In this document: positions 8,437-16,588 of the stretch, piece after piece
Layout of the letters: each line of letters opens with the position of its first letter
Numbering within the stretch: position 1 is the first letter of the stretch
Program-made: the position numbers and the translations under genes
Notes under the pieces: generated by a model
Told to the model about the DNA's origin: nothing
Databases searched by the model: none
What the model saw: the letters and a program-made list of their open reading frames with translations, nothing else
Origin: Bin87 sp965217175
Lineage (GTDB): Bacteria; Chloroflexota; Dehalococcoidia; Lucifugimonadales; UBA3495
Assembly: GCA_965217175.1 (NCBI GenBank)
Contig: OZ244251.1
Location: 1,860,001-1,924,000 of the forward strand
DNA length: 64,000 nucleotides
Direction: 5' to 3'

Positions 8437-8673
8437 ATGGAAACGAATGTAAATTACAGGGCCCGCGCCTCTGCGGTACGTGTCCGCCGGTTGCATCTGC
8501 GGCAATGCCCCCATTGTGGGGGTGATGTCCGACTGGTGAAGGACATTTACGGTTCTTACCGTCAGTGTCTGCAGTGCAGTCGGGAAATAACTCCGGCGGC
8601 CATGCAGCAGAGCCAACATAAACCCGTGGCGTTTCCAGTGCATACCGGGGCCGAAGAACTATTGGCCGCATGA
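8437..8673 (+). CDS. Small zinc-ribbon protein, copy 2
   Basis: 78 residues, paralogous to the preceding gene: CPHCGGDVRLVKDIYGSYRQC then LQCSREI aligns with copy 1 almost position by position, while the tails differ. The two therefore arose by tandem duplication and share a conserved core of about 35 residues with four zinc-ligand cysteines. A GGGAG Shine-Dalgarno lies 6 nt from the ATG. Function unknown; the conserved aromatic-rich linker between the two CxxC pairs (Y/F-G-x-Y) suggests a binding surface. Confidence 0.75.
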   Translation: METNVNYRARASAVRVRRLHLRQCPHCGGDVRLVKDIYGSYRQCLQCSREITPAAMQQSQHKPVAFPVHTGAEELLAA

Positions 8674-8701
8674 TCGGTTACGGATCTTTCTCCTCACCGA
8701 T

Positions 8702-8728
8702 GGGGTCTCAAGTTAGCAACGAGGCCCC
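8702..8728. terminator. Hairpin between convergent genes
   Basis: 8-bp stem GGGGTCTC/GAGGCCCC (one G-U pair) with an 11-nt loop, lying between zinc-ribbon gene 2 and the convergent phosphatase gene. The T-tract is weak on both strands. Confidence 0.5.
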
Positions 8729-8733
8729 GTTCA

Positions 8734-9222
8734 TTACCTGCGGGGACGGGAACGCCAGGCGTTGTCGTCGTTGCGCTGCTGGACCAGCTCTCCGTACTGG
8801 CGAATAGATTCTTCCTGGGCTGCCGTCTGGATCGATCCGGGACGCAGCTGGCGAATATAAGCTATAGATTCGTCGGGTTCCCATCCCGTATGTACCAGAT
8901 AGGCTGCCAGAATGGTGCCGGTGCGTCCGATCCCGGCAGCGCACGTGACCACCGTGGGCCGTTCCCAGGTTTCGATCTGCTGTTCTATGTACGTTACGAT
9001 GCGGTCGATCTGTTCCACGGTCGGCGCTGCGAAATCTGGTACCGGTTCGAAGAGTTCTTCAAATCCCCAGGGCGCGGCGGATATGGTGTTTTCTTCCATG
9101 CGAACGATGGCGGTAATGTCGAGGCGTTCGAAATAAATGAGGTGTCGTCGCTCGGCCGGGCCCATGGAGCCGGCGAGGGATCCAGTGAGAATCCAGCTGA
9201 AATTACGAAAACTGTCTTGCAT
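8734..9222 (-). CDS. Dual-specificity/protein-tyrosine phosphatase-like protein
   Basis: 162 residues of cysteine-based phosphatase fold. The P-loop is CAAGIGRTGT with nucleophile Cys94 and phosphate-binding Arg100; a candidate general-acid Asp63 sits in PVPDFAAPT. The residue before the Cys is Thr93 rather than the usual His (VVTC instead of VHC). The N-terminus WILTGSLAGSM and LIYFERLDITAIV match small archaeal/bacterial DSP-like enzymes. Substrate could be a phosphoprotein, phosphoinositide or mRNA-cap-like phosphate; unknown. Lies just downstream of the DUF167 gene. Confidence 0.82.
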   Translation of the reverse strand: MQDSFRNFSWILTGSLAGSMGPAERRHLIYFERLDITAIVRMEENTISAAPWGFEELFEPVPDFAAPTVEQIDRIVTYIEQQIETWERPTVVTCAAGIGRTGTILAAYLVHTGWEPDESIAYIRQLRPGSIQTAAQEESIRQYGELVQQRNDDNAWRSRPRR

Positions 9223-9265
9223 CGAGGGTCCGAACCTTCCACTACAGAGTTTATGCTGAGAGAGT

Positions 9266-9568
9266 TTATGTCGCGGGATTTGTCGCGTCGATAATGTTTT
9301 GCAACCGGCGGTTCATTTCGTTGTTGTCCAATCCAGAAATGAGCACCACCTTATCGCGGGAACTGAGGCCCCGCACGATTTTCACGTCAGCGCGGGCCAG
9401 GTGGAGGCAGTCGGACAAAAGAGCGATAACGGCTGCGTTGGCTTTGCCTCTGGTCGGGGAAACAGCGACCCGTACCCGCAAGCTTTCCCCATGCCAGCCG
9501 GTTATCTCTGAGCGCTGTGCGCCCGGCTGGACACGTAGTAGTAACCTGGATGCGGTGGGCTCCGACAT
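9266..9568 (-). CDS. DUF167 / YggU-family protein
   Basis: 100 residues. The stretch LLLRVQPGAQRSEITGWHGESLRVRVAVSPTRGKANAAVIALLSDCL is the DUF167 signature (V-x-P-x-A; G-K-A-N), and VKIVRGLSSRDKVVLISG completes the domain. Structures of the family are known but no activity is. The start at the ATG giving MSEPTASRL matches the family length; an upstream extension overlaps the divergent crotonase gene and is rejected. Precedes the phosphatase gene by 43 nt. Confidence 0.85.
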   Translation of the reverse strand: MSEPTASRLLLRVQPGAQRSEITGWHGESLRVRVAVSPTRGKANAAVIALLSDCLHLARADVKIVRGLSSRDKVVLISGLDNNEMNRRLQNIIDATNPAT

Positions 9569-9640
9569 CAACGCTCGCGACCAGTCTGGTATAGTAATCG
9601 CGGTGGCGTAACACACACCCCGCAGCCTTGGGAGGGCTAG

Positions 9641-10420
9641 ATGGAGTATATCAGCATTGAGCTTGAGGTTGACAACCAAATCGCGACACTGCGGTTGAAT
9701 CGCCCCGATGCGTTGAATGCTCTGAGTCGGGAACTCCTGTCGGAATTTACCCACGCGGTGGCGTCCGTGGAGCGCGACGAATCAATCAAGGCGCTGGTAG
9801 TGCGCGGGGCTGGCCGGGGGTTTTGCGCCGGCGCAGACCTGCTTTTCTTCGACCGCGTTTTTGACGACCTTTCGCAGCTCCCTGATTACGTTCGGGCATT
9901 GAACGACGCCTTTTTTGCGTTGGAGTCGCTCCCCATACCGACCATCGCGGTTGTCCACGGGTATGCTCTCGCCGGCGGTATGGAGTTGATGATGGCCTGC
10001 GATATGGCTATCGTTGCCGATGACGCCCGAATCGGGGACCAGCACGCAAATTTCGGTCTGATACCCGGTGGCGGTTCGACACAACGGTTGCCCCGTCGGG
10101 TGGGCATGCCCCGGGCAATGGAACTGCTGACAACGGGCCGATGGCTTTCTGGCAGCGAGGCCGTGGAATGGGGACTCGCGTTGCGTTCCGCGCCCGCCGA
10201 ACTCCTGGAGGCTGAGCTGGAAACTCTGTTGACCAGCCTGCGCCCCAAAAGTCGCACCGGTTTGGAATTGATGAAATCGCTTGCCAAAAGCAGCCAGGAC
10301 GTGCCGCTGCGCGACGGCATAGCGCTGGAGGGCGCGACGTTTACCCATTTGTTTGCGACATCTCCACACCCCAGGGAGGGGATTACAGCATTTAAGGAAA
10401 AGCGGCAGCCGGAGTTTTAG
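9641..10420 (+). CDS. Enoyl-CoA hydratase/isomerase (crotonase) family protein
   Basis: 259 residues, full-length crotonase fold. Oxyanion-hole elements are AGRGFCAGADL and HGYALAGGMELMMACD; the latter keeps the Glu corresponding to Glu144 of rat hydratase. The second catalytic Glu (usually in PEI) is replaced: the region reads ARIGDQHANFGLIPGGGSTQRL. This argues for an isomerase or other crotonase reaction rather than classical hydration. GGGAGG lies 7 nt before the ATG. It is divergent from DUF167 and upstream of metF. Exact substrate unknown. Confidence 0.87.
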   Translation: MEYISIELEVDNQIATLRLNRPDALNALSRELLSEFTHAVASVERDESIKALVVRGAGRGFCAGADLLFFDRVFDDLSQLPDYVRALNDAFFALESLPIPTIAVVHGYALAGGMELMMACDMAIVADDARIGDQHANFGLIPGGGSTQRLPRRVGMPRAMELLTTGRWLSGSEAVEWGLALRSAPAELLEAELETLLTSLRPKSRTGLELMKSLAKSSQDVPLRDGIALEGATFTHLFATSPHPREGITAFKEKRQPEF

Positions 10421-10519
10421 CGTATAGCGCAGCTCATATCAAACCGGGCCGCGTGGAGTGGTTGATCCGGGCCGACACTATGGTTCATTCGCCTGCCGGA
10501 TAACCAAGGGAAATTCAGT

Positions 10520-11392
10520 TTGAAGATTAAGGATATATTGCAACAGAAGCGGACGGTTTCGTTCGAGTTTTTCCCTCCTCGGGAGGCTGATGCCGTGCCC
10601 GGCGTCGTGGACGTGATCAAGGGATTGTCCAGATACAATCCGGACTTTGTGTCAGTGACCTATGGAGCAGGGGGCAGCACTCGGGCGTTTACCGAAGAGA
10701 TAACGGTGCAGCTGGCCAGCGAGACCAGTCTGGAAGTGATGGCCCACCTAACCTGCGTGGCGCAGAGTCAGGATGCAGTCCACGGAGTTTTGAGCCGGCT
10801 CCACCACGCGGGCATTGAAAACGTAATCGCCCTGCGCGGCGACCGACCGCAGGACATGGACGCCGATGCCGTCTTTCCGGGGGAATTCCCCCACGCCACC
10901 GATCTGATCCAGCACATCCGGCAACATTTTGACATGGGCATTGCCGGCGCGTGTTACCCGGAGGGGCACACGGAATCCCAGGACCTGGACACCGACCTCC
11001 AATACGCTCGTATGAAACAGGATCTGGGCGCTGAGTTTCTCATCACCCAACTGTTTTACGACAACAGTCATTTTTACGATTTGCTCGAACGCGCCGAGAA
11101 AACCGGGATTGAAGTCCCCATCGTTCCGGGTGTGTTGCCCATATTGAGCACGCCTCAGATCAGGAGATTTACATCGCTCTGCGGCGCAACGATCCCCGCC
11201 GACCTGGACCAGAAGCTGGAGCGTTTTGCCGATGATAATCGAGCGGTTCGCGAAATCGGCGTGGAGCACGCTACCAGACAGGTTCAGGATTTGTGGGCCA
11301 ACGGCGTACCGGGTGTGCATTTTTACGTGTTGAATCGGTCATATTCGATCTCGCGAATTTTGCAGGAATTGCGCCTGGACGGGCACTGCTGA
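10520..11392 (+). CDS. metF: Methylenetetrahydrofolate reductase
   Basis: 290 residues. Reduces 5,10-methylene-THF to 5-methyl-THF with a flavin, feeding methionine synthesis. Family landmarks: SFEFFPPREADAV near the N-terminus, SVTYGAGGSTR, HLTCVAQS, NVIALRGDRPQD, GIAGACYPEGHTES, and QLFYDNSHFYDL. Start is TTG at 10520 with an AAGGGA-like Shine-Dalgarno. No metH or metE is adjacent; acpS follows after 30 nt. Confidence 0.93.
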   Translation: MKIKDILQQKRTVSFEFFPPREADAVPGVVDVIKGLSRYNPDFVSVTYGAGGSTRAFTEEITVQLASETSLEVMAHLTCVAQSQDAVHGVLSRLHHAGIENVIALRGDRPQDMDADAVFPGEFPHATDLIQHIRQHFDMGIAGACYPEGHTESQDLDTDLQYARMKQDLGAEFLITQLFYDNSHFYDLLERAEKTGIEVPIVPGVLPILSTPQIRRFTSLCGATIPADLDQKLERFADDNRAVREIGVEHATRQVQDLWANGVPGVHFYVLNRSYSISRILQELRLDGHC

Positions 11393-11422
11393 GACTAAAG
11401 GCAGGAGACACGGTGGAAGACC

Positions 11423-11872
11423 ATGCTGGGCACCGGAGTTGACCTCATAGAGATTGAGCGGGTGGCTGGGGTGCTGGAACGCCACGGAGAGCGGTTCTTG
11501 CGCCGGGTGTTCACGCCGGGTGAGATTGCATATTGCCGGGGCCGCGCGCCCAATCTGGCGGCCAGGTTCGCCGCGAAAGAGGCCGTGATGAAGTCCCTCG
11601 GAACTGGATTCAGAGGTGTGGGATGGCGGGACGTGGAAGTCGTGCGCGCTCCCAGTGGCGCTCCCAGTCCACGGCTGCACGGCAGGGCATTGCGGCGAGC
11701 CGAGCGGTTGGGTGTAACCGAGATTGCCATCAGTCTTTCCCATTCCAGGGGTTTCGCGGTGGCTTTCGCGGTGGCGAGCCGACCGGATACGGTGGATTCC
11801 CTGGCGGCTACGAGCGCGACACTCTGGGGAGAATCAACCGCGCCGCAGGCCGCGCTACCGGCCGCAAGCTAG
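11423..11872 (+). CDS. acpS: Holo-[acyl-carrier-protein] synthase
   Basis: 149 residues. Transfers 4'-phosphopantetheine from CoA to apo-ACP. Motifs GTGVDLIEIERV (Mg-binding Asp) and ARFAAKEAVMKSLGTG (catalytic Glu/Lys) plus ISLSHSRGFAVAFAV are diagnostic. The C-terminal 25 residues after the core are a low-complexity Ala/Ser tail. Directly followed by the NAD(P)HX repair gene, a common acpS-nnr pairing in bacteria. Confidence 0.94.
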   Translation: MLGTGVDLIEIERVAGVLERHGERFLRRVFTPGEIAYCRGRAPNLAARFAAKEAVMKSLGTGFRGVGWRDVEVVRAPSGAPSPRLHGRALRRAERLGVTEIAISLSHSRGFAVAFAVASRPDTVDSLAATSATLWGESTAPQAALPAAS

Positions 11873-11907
11873 ATGGCGCCTACCATACCTGTGCAATCGC
11901 CGTTACC

Positions 11908-13488
11908 GTGATACCGACCAACATTGTTTCGGTGGCCGATATGCAGGCGCTGGAAGCGGCGTCGGAGCGCAGGGGTGTGAGCACCGATACGCTGATGGAA
12001 AACGCCGGGCTGGCCTGCGCTCGCCGGATCAAAGATCGCATGGGAGGCGCTGCGGGCCGACGTGTGGTCGTTTTGGTGGGCCCTGGCAACAACGGAGCCG
12101 ACGGGCTGGTGGTGGCGCGACACCTGCGCCGGTGGGGCGCCGATGTATGCTGCTACGTCGCACGAGGGCGTCCCGAGGACGATGTAAAGATACGGGCCCT
12201 GGAGCCCTACGATGTACGGGTGGTTGACGCTGAAGATGACACTGACCTGAGCGCCCTCGACGAGGTGCTGCTACGGTGCGACGTTGTTGTGGACGCAATC
12301 CTGGGGGCGGGACGGTATCGGCCGTTGTCGGGTGTGGTGCAGGAAGTGGCAATCAGGGTGAATCATTCCCGAGTCGCCGGAAAATTGAGCGTCATAGCGC
12401 TGGATTTGCCCACCGGCGTGAATCCCGACACCGGGGAAGCAGATGTGGCAACAATAATCGCTGACGAAACTTTGGCCCTGTGCTGTCCCAAATTCGGCAT
12501 CGTCAATTTCCCCGGGGCGGGTTACGCCGGTCGCATCACCGTGCTGGACATCGGATTGCCGGCGGCGGTGCTGGAGGAATCGGGATTGCAGGACGTTTGG
12601 GTAACCGACGACGTGGCGGCATCGCTGCTTCCGGCTCGCCCCCTGAATTCGCACAAGGGTACCTTCGGCCACCTGCTGATAATCGCCGGCTCCAGGAATT
12701 TTGTCGGCGCTGCGTATCTGGCCGCCCAGGGAGCCCACCGCTCCGGCGCCGGTCTGGTTACTTTGGCAGCGCCGGAATCGGTGTACCGGTTTGCCGCGGC
12801 CAGGCTGACGGAGACGATCCACCTCCCTTTGCCCGAAGATGCCCATGGCCGCATCGACGTCTCCGCCGTTGAGAATATTCAGGAGAGGATCGGCAGTTAT
12901 TCGGCGTTGGCGATCGGGTGCGGAATGGGCGCGTCTGCGCGCGCCGCGGCGTTTCTGGAGAATCTGCTATTGGAGGGAGATCAATTGTTGTCTCTCCCCA
13001 AGGTAATCGACGCTGACGGCCTGAACAATCTGTCTCGTTGCGGGGACTGGAGCAACCGACTGACGGGCCCGGCCGTGCTTACTCCCCACCCGGGTGAGAT
13101 GGGAACGTTGACGGGTTTGGCCACGCCGGAAATTCAGTCAGACCGGATGGCAGTTGCGGCGAGCTGGGCCAAGTATTGGGATCAATGCGTGCTGTTGAAG
13201 GGCGCACACAGCGTGGTGGCCTCTCCAGACGGCGGGCGTTGGGTATTGCCGTTTGCCAATCCCGCTCTGGCAGCGGGAGGAACTGGTGACGTGTTGACCG
13301 GGATAGTCGGGGGCCTGCTGGCTCAGGGATTGGATCCTTTCGCAGCCGCCGCGTTGGGGGGCTACATTCACGGCACGGCGGCGGAGCGGATACGGCATAT
13401 CAGAGGCGAAGCGGGTATTCTGGCTAGCGACTTGCTGGACCTGTTACCCCGGGTGATGACGGATTTGCGCCGTTCTGTTCGGCAGTGA
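11908..13488 (+). CDS. nnrD: Bifunctional NAD(P)HX epimerase / ADP-dependent NAD(P)HX dehydratase
   Basis: 526 residues, repairing hydrated NADH/NADPH. The N-terminal epimerase domain (about 1-215) contains VADMQALE, MENAG, VGPGNNGADGLVVARHL and AILGAGRYRPLSG. The C-terminal ribokinase-like dehydratase (about 235-526) contains HKGTFGHLLIIAGS, DADGLN, LTPHPGEMGTLTG, LKGAHSVV and AAGGTGDVLTGIVGGLLAQG. I chose GTG at 11908, just ahead of NIVSVADMQALE, by analogy with family starts; no strong Shine-Dalgarno is visible, so coupling to acpS (36 nt upstream) is possible. Confidence 0.92.
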   Translation: MIPTNIVSVADMQALEAASERRGVSTDTLMENAGLACARRIKDRMGGAAGRRVVVLVGPGNNGADGLVVARHLRRWGADVCCYVARGRPEDDVKIRALEPYDVRVVDAEDDTDLSALDEVLLRCDVVVDAILGAGRYRPLSGVVQEVAIRVNHSRVAGKLSVIALDLPTGVNPDTGEADVATIIADETLALCCPKFGIVNFPGAGYAGRITVLDIGLPAAVLEESGLQDVWVTDDVAASLLPARPLNSHKGTFGHLLIIAGSRNFVGAAYLAAQGAHRSGAGLVTLAAPESVYRFAAARLTETIHLPLPEDAHGRIDVSAVENIQERIGSYSALAIGCGMGASARAAAFLENLLLEGDQLLSLPKVIDADGLNNLSRCGDWSNRLTGPAVLTPHPGEMGTLTGLATPEIQSDRMAVAASWAKYWDQCVLLKGAHSVVASPDGGRWVLPFANPALAAGGTGDVLTGIVGGLLAQGLDPFAAAALGGYIHGTAAERIRHIRGEAGILASDLLDLLPRVMTDLRRSVRQ

Positions 13489-13549
13489 CCAAAGACCCAC
13501 GGGCGCGTCGTGATGCCGGCGACGAATCATCGTGGATAAGGCAGCGAAC

Positions 13550-13966
13550 ATGACAGAAGAACAGATCAAGCGACTGAATCAGGCCCCGGTGGGTCGCCTG
13601 GCGACCGCCGACGCCCGGGGACGGCCGCATGTGATACCGATCTGTTTTGCCTTGGATGGCCAGTCGATCTATTCGGTGTTGGACGCCAAGCCCAAACGCG
13701 GTAGCCTGACCGGTCTGCGCCGGGTTCGCAACATATTGGCCAATCCTCACGTTTCGCTGGTGGTGGACCACTACGATCAGGACTGGACGCAGCTGTGGTA
13801 CATCCTGATTTCTGGCGCCGCGCAGTTGATCTACGAAGGTGCAGAACAGGAACGCGCCGTCGAAATCCTGCGCGAAAAGTATCCCCAATATCGCGCCATG
13901 GCGCTTGATGGCAATCCGGTAATCAAAATTACACCCGAGCGCGTTGCGGGATGGTCAGGAAGTTGA
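13550..13966 (+). CDS. PPOX-class (pyridoxamine-phosphate-oxidase-fold) flavin/F420 enzyme
   Basis: 138 residues with a split-barrel flavin-binding fold. Visible are QAPVGRLATADARGRPHVIPICFAL, then the core PKRGSLTGLRRVRNILANPHVSLVVDHY and YILISGAAQLIYEG. It resembles the Rv0121-type group often annotated as F420-dependent; the cofactor cannot be settled from sequence alone. ATG at 13550 has AAGG 8 nt upstream; a GTG at 13532 is an alternative start adding six residues. Confidence 0.8.
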   Translation: MTEEQIKRLNQAPVGRLATADARGRPHVIPICFALDGQSIYSVLDAKPKRGSLTGLRRVRNILANPHVSLVVDHYDQDWTQLWYILISGAAQLIYEGAEQERAVEILREKYPQYRAMALDGNPVIKITPERVAGWSGS

Positions 13967-13980
13967 GAAATCGGTTTGCC

Positions 13981-14009
13981 TTGACCCGTTAGACGACTAC
14001 CCCTAGAAT
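13981..14009 (+). promoter_or_regulatory. Sigma-70-type promoter before the alpha/beta hydrolase
   Basis: TTGACC (13981-13986), 17-nt spacer, TAGAAT (14004-14009), about 50 nt upstream of the ATG at 14061. Confidence 0.6.
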
Positions 14010-14060
14010 GCCGTCATCCCCAGATTGTGCGAGAGCGCCTATCGGCGCATCAGGTTTAAT

Positions 14061-14780
14061 ATGACACAGTTGGTCTTTATTCATGGCCCCGGGGCGGGCG
14101 GTTGTGCGGATTCATACGTCAATCAGTTGTCCCATTACCCGGGCAGCCTGGCGCCCCATTTGCCCGGGCATCTGGACGGCAGTCCTTGCAGCAGTGTGGA
14201 GCGGTATACCGATTGGTTGAGAGGTTGGTTGCACGCCCAGGGAATCACCGGAAATCTGGTGCTGAGCGGGTTTACCCTGGGGGCCTGCATCGCGCTGCAA
14301 TACGCCCTGGATTATCCGGATGAAGTAAGCGGGCTGGCGTTGATGACCATTGCCATGCGCCCCAAGCAACGCCGCCCCCAGGATTTGCAGTTCCGGTTGG
14401 ACGCCGACGCCGACGCCGACGCCGAGGTTTACGAGAAGTGGCTGGGAATGATGGACGGCGTGATGCACTTTGTAGAGCCGGAATTGCGAGCCAGTTTGTT
14501 GCAGCGACATCGTGACGTGGGACCGGTGGCGCAATACCGGGACCTGGTGGTTATAGACGGGTTCGATGTGCGGGATCGCATTCACACCTTGAGAGCGCCC
14601 TTGCTGTTGATTCAGGGAGTAGATGACCCGCTGGCCACTGGCGATTACGAAGCAGAGATCCACCGCGCCGTGCCCGGTTCCCAATTGATCAAGATGAAAA
14701 ACGCCGGCCATTTCCCCATGGTGGAAAAGCCCGACGAGGTCAATTCAGCGATAGACAGTTTCCTGGCGTCAATCGGCTGA
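14061..14780 (+). CDS. Alpha/beta hydrolase with Thr at the nucleophile position
   Basis: 239 residues of alpha/beta-hydrolase fold: QLVFIHGPGAGG oxyanion loop, nucleophile elbow LVLSGFTLGACIAL, acid loop IQGVDDPLA (Asp188/189) and NAGHFPMVEKP with His217. The elbow, normally G-x-S-x-G, reads G-F-T-L-G, placing Thr72 where the nucleophilic serine belongs. A (GACGCC)4 hexamer repeat at 14401-14424 encodes an Asp-Ala run in the cap region. Whether it is catalytically active is uncertain; Asp and His remain. Start ATG chosen as nearest to the first beta strand. Confidence 0.82.
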   Translation: MTQLVFIHGPGAGGCADSYVNQLSHYPGSLAPHLPGHLDGSPCSSVERYTDWLRGWLHAQGITGNLVLSGFTLGACIALQYALDYPDEVSGLALMTIAMRPKQRRPQDLQFRLDADADADAEVYEKWLGMMDGVMHFVEPELRASLLQRHRDVGPVAQYRDLVVIDGFDVRDRIHTLRAPLLLIQGVDDPLATGDYEAEIHRAVPGSQLIKMKNAGHFPMVEKPDEVNSAIDSFLASIG

Positions 14781-14827
14781 ATCGCATTTCCAGGCCGATC
14801 GACCATTAACACACAAGGAGCATAAAC

Positions 14828-16474
14828 GTGGACGGAGTTACAGCAATAGCCAATGTTCTAAAAATGGAAGGGGTGGAGTGGATTGCGGTGATGCCGTCCA
14901 ACCCGCTGATCGAAGCCGCCGCCATCGCGGGAATCCGGCCGGTGGTTTGTCGGCAGGAACGCACCGGGGTACACATGGCAGACGGGTTCTCCCGGGTCAA
15001 CAACGGTAAGAAAACGGGTATTTTCCTGGCTCAGAACGGGCCGGGCGCCGAGAACGCGTTCGGCGGCGTGGCGCAGGCTTATGCCGATTCAGTGCCGATA
15101 CTGATATTGCCGGCTGGAGTGGCCCGAAAGCGAGTTGGGGTTGAACCCAATTTCCATCCGGTTCGCGCCTACGAACCGATTACGAAATGGGCAGCCCACG
15201 TCAATTATGCCGACCGCGTACCTGAACTCATGCGCCAGGCCTTCACCAAGTTGCGTTCCGGCAAGCCGGGTCCGGTTCTCCTTGAAATTCCGCAGGATCT
15301 GTCATCAGACGAAATCAGCGAAGAAGATTTCGATTACATTCCGCCCCAGCACATGCGGACGGCAGCTGATCCCCAGTCGATCACCCGAGCGGTGCGCGGG
15401 TTGATGTCGGCGCACCGCCCGGTGATCATGGCCGGGCAGGGCGTCATGTACGCTGAGGCCACGGCTGAACTGTTGGAACTGGCAGAGTTGCTGCAGATCC
15501 CCGTGATGACCACCCTGGAAGGCAAGAGCGCGTTCCCGGAAAATCACCCGCTATCACTAGGAATCGGCGGATCGAGCCAAACCGGTCAGGTACACCGTTT
15601 CCTCACCAATGCCGACGTGGTATTCGGCGTGGGCGTCAGTTTCACAAAGAGCAGTTTTACGGTGCCAATCCCCGCCGGCAAAACCCTGATTCATTTGACC
15701 AACGGCGACGATGACATCAACAAGGATTATCGGTCTGAATACCCGATACTGGCAGACGCCAAGCTGGCGCTGCGGCAGTTTATCGATGAGCTGAAAGCTC
15801 AGGGTGTGCAGGCTCGGGCGGCCAATCAGGAACTGGCGGACGAGATTGCGGCCTTGAAGGAAGCCTGGCTTGCCGAGTGGATGCCCCGGTTGACCAGCAA
15901 CGAGATTCCACTAAACCCCTATCGGGTGGTGTGGGACATCATGCACACCGTGGATCTGGACAACACAATCGTGACCCACGAGTCGGGAAGCCCGCGCGAG
16001 CAGGTATCGCCGTTCTGGGAAGCCAGGGCGCCCCGCAGCTTTATCGGCTGGGGCAAGTCAACGCAACTTGGGTACAGCCTGGGGTTGGCCATGGGGGCCA
16101 AGATGGCCGCTCCGGAAAAGATGGTTATCAACTTCATGGGCGATGCTGCGTTCGGCATGGTAGGCCTGGACGTGGAAACGGCGGTGCGCTGCGGCATACC
16201 CATCACCACCGTGGTGATGAACAACTCGACGATGGCCATTTACCCCGACAGCCGCATACCGACCGCTGTGGAACGCTATAACATAAAGGAATTGAGCGGC
16301 GATTTCTATCAGGTCGGGTTGGCTTTGGGCGCTTACTCCGAGCAGATTCATACGCCCGATGAAATTAAGCCGGCGATGCAACGAGCCATGGAAGCCAACG
16401 CCAACGGACGCCCGGCGTTGCTGGAATTCATAACCAAGGAAGAGGGCACCTTCTCCAAGTTCCAGTTCAATTAG
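14828..16474 (+). CDS. Thiamine-diphosphate-dependent enzyme, acetolactate synthase-like
   Basis: 548 residues with the three-domain ThDP architecture: PYR domain with catalytic Glu44 in CRQERTGVHMADGFSR, a central domain (about 185-330), and the PP domain with the ThDP/Mg motif GDA (438-440) to NN (465-466). Related to acetolactate synthase, benzoylformate decarboxylase and oxalyl-CoA decarboxylase families; no ilvN regulatory subunit or ilvC is adjacent, so a catabolic role is as likely as branched-chain synthesis. The GTG start has AAGGAG 8 nt upstream. Confidence 0.88.
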   Translation: MDGVTAIANVLKMEGVEWIAVMPSNPLIEAAAIAGIRPVVCRQERTGVHMADGFSRVNNGKKTGIFLAQNGPGAENAFGGVAQAYADSVPILILPAGVARKRVGVEPNFHPVRAYEPITKWAAHVNYADRVPELMRQAFTKLRSGKPGPVLLEIPQDLSSDEISEEDFDYIPPQHMRTAADPQSITRAVRGLMSAHRPVIMAGQGVMYAEATAELLELAELLQIPVMTTLEGKSAFPENHPLSLGIGGSSQTGQVHRFLTNADVVFGVGVSFTKSSFTVPIPAGKTLIHLTNGDDDINKDYRSEYPILADAKLALRQFIDELKAQGVQARAANQELADEIAALKEAWLAEWMPRLTSNEIPLNPYRVVWDIMHTVDLDNTIVTHESGSPREQVSPFWEARAPRSFIGWGKSTQLGYSLGLAMGAKMAAPEKMVINFMGDAAFGMVGLDVETAVRCGIPITTVVMNNSTMAIYPDSRIPTAVERYNIKELSGDFYQVGLALGAYSEQIHTPDEIKPAMQRAMEANANGRPALLEFITKEEGTFSKFQFN

Positions 16475-16588
16475 ACTTGGCGATTAGCGGCTGCGTCTAC
16501 CAGTCGAATTGCTGACACCTACCCGTAGCAACATCGCCGGTCGGTTATTTACACTGGGCGGCGATGTTTTATTGCGGAGGAGGGGCTG

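Noticed and set aside
11533..11907. N-terminal extension of the NAD(P)HX repair enzyme overlapping acpS
   Set aside because: The extra residues are antisense-like low-complexity and overlap acpS; the family starts at the VADMQALE region.
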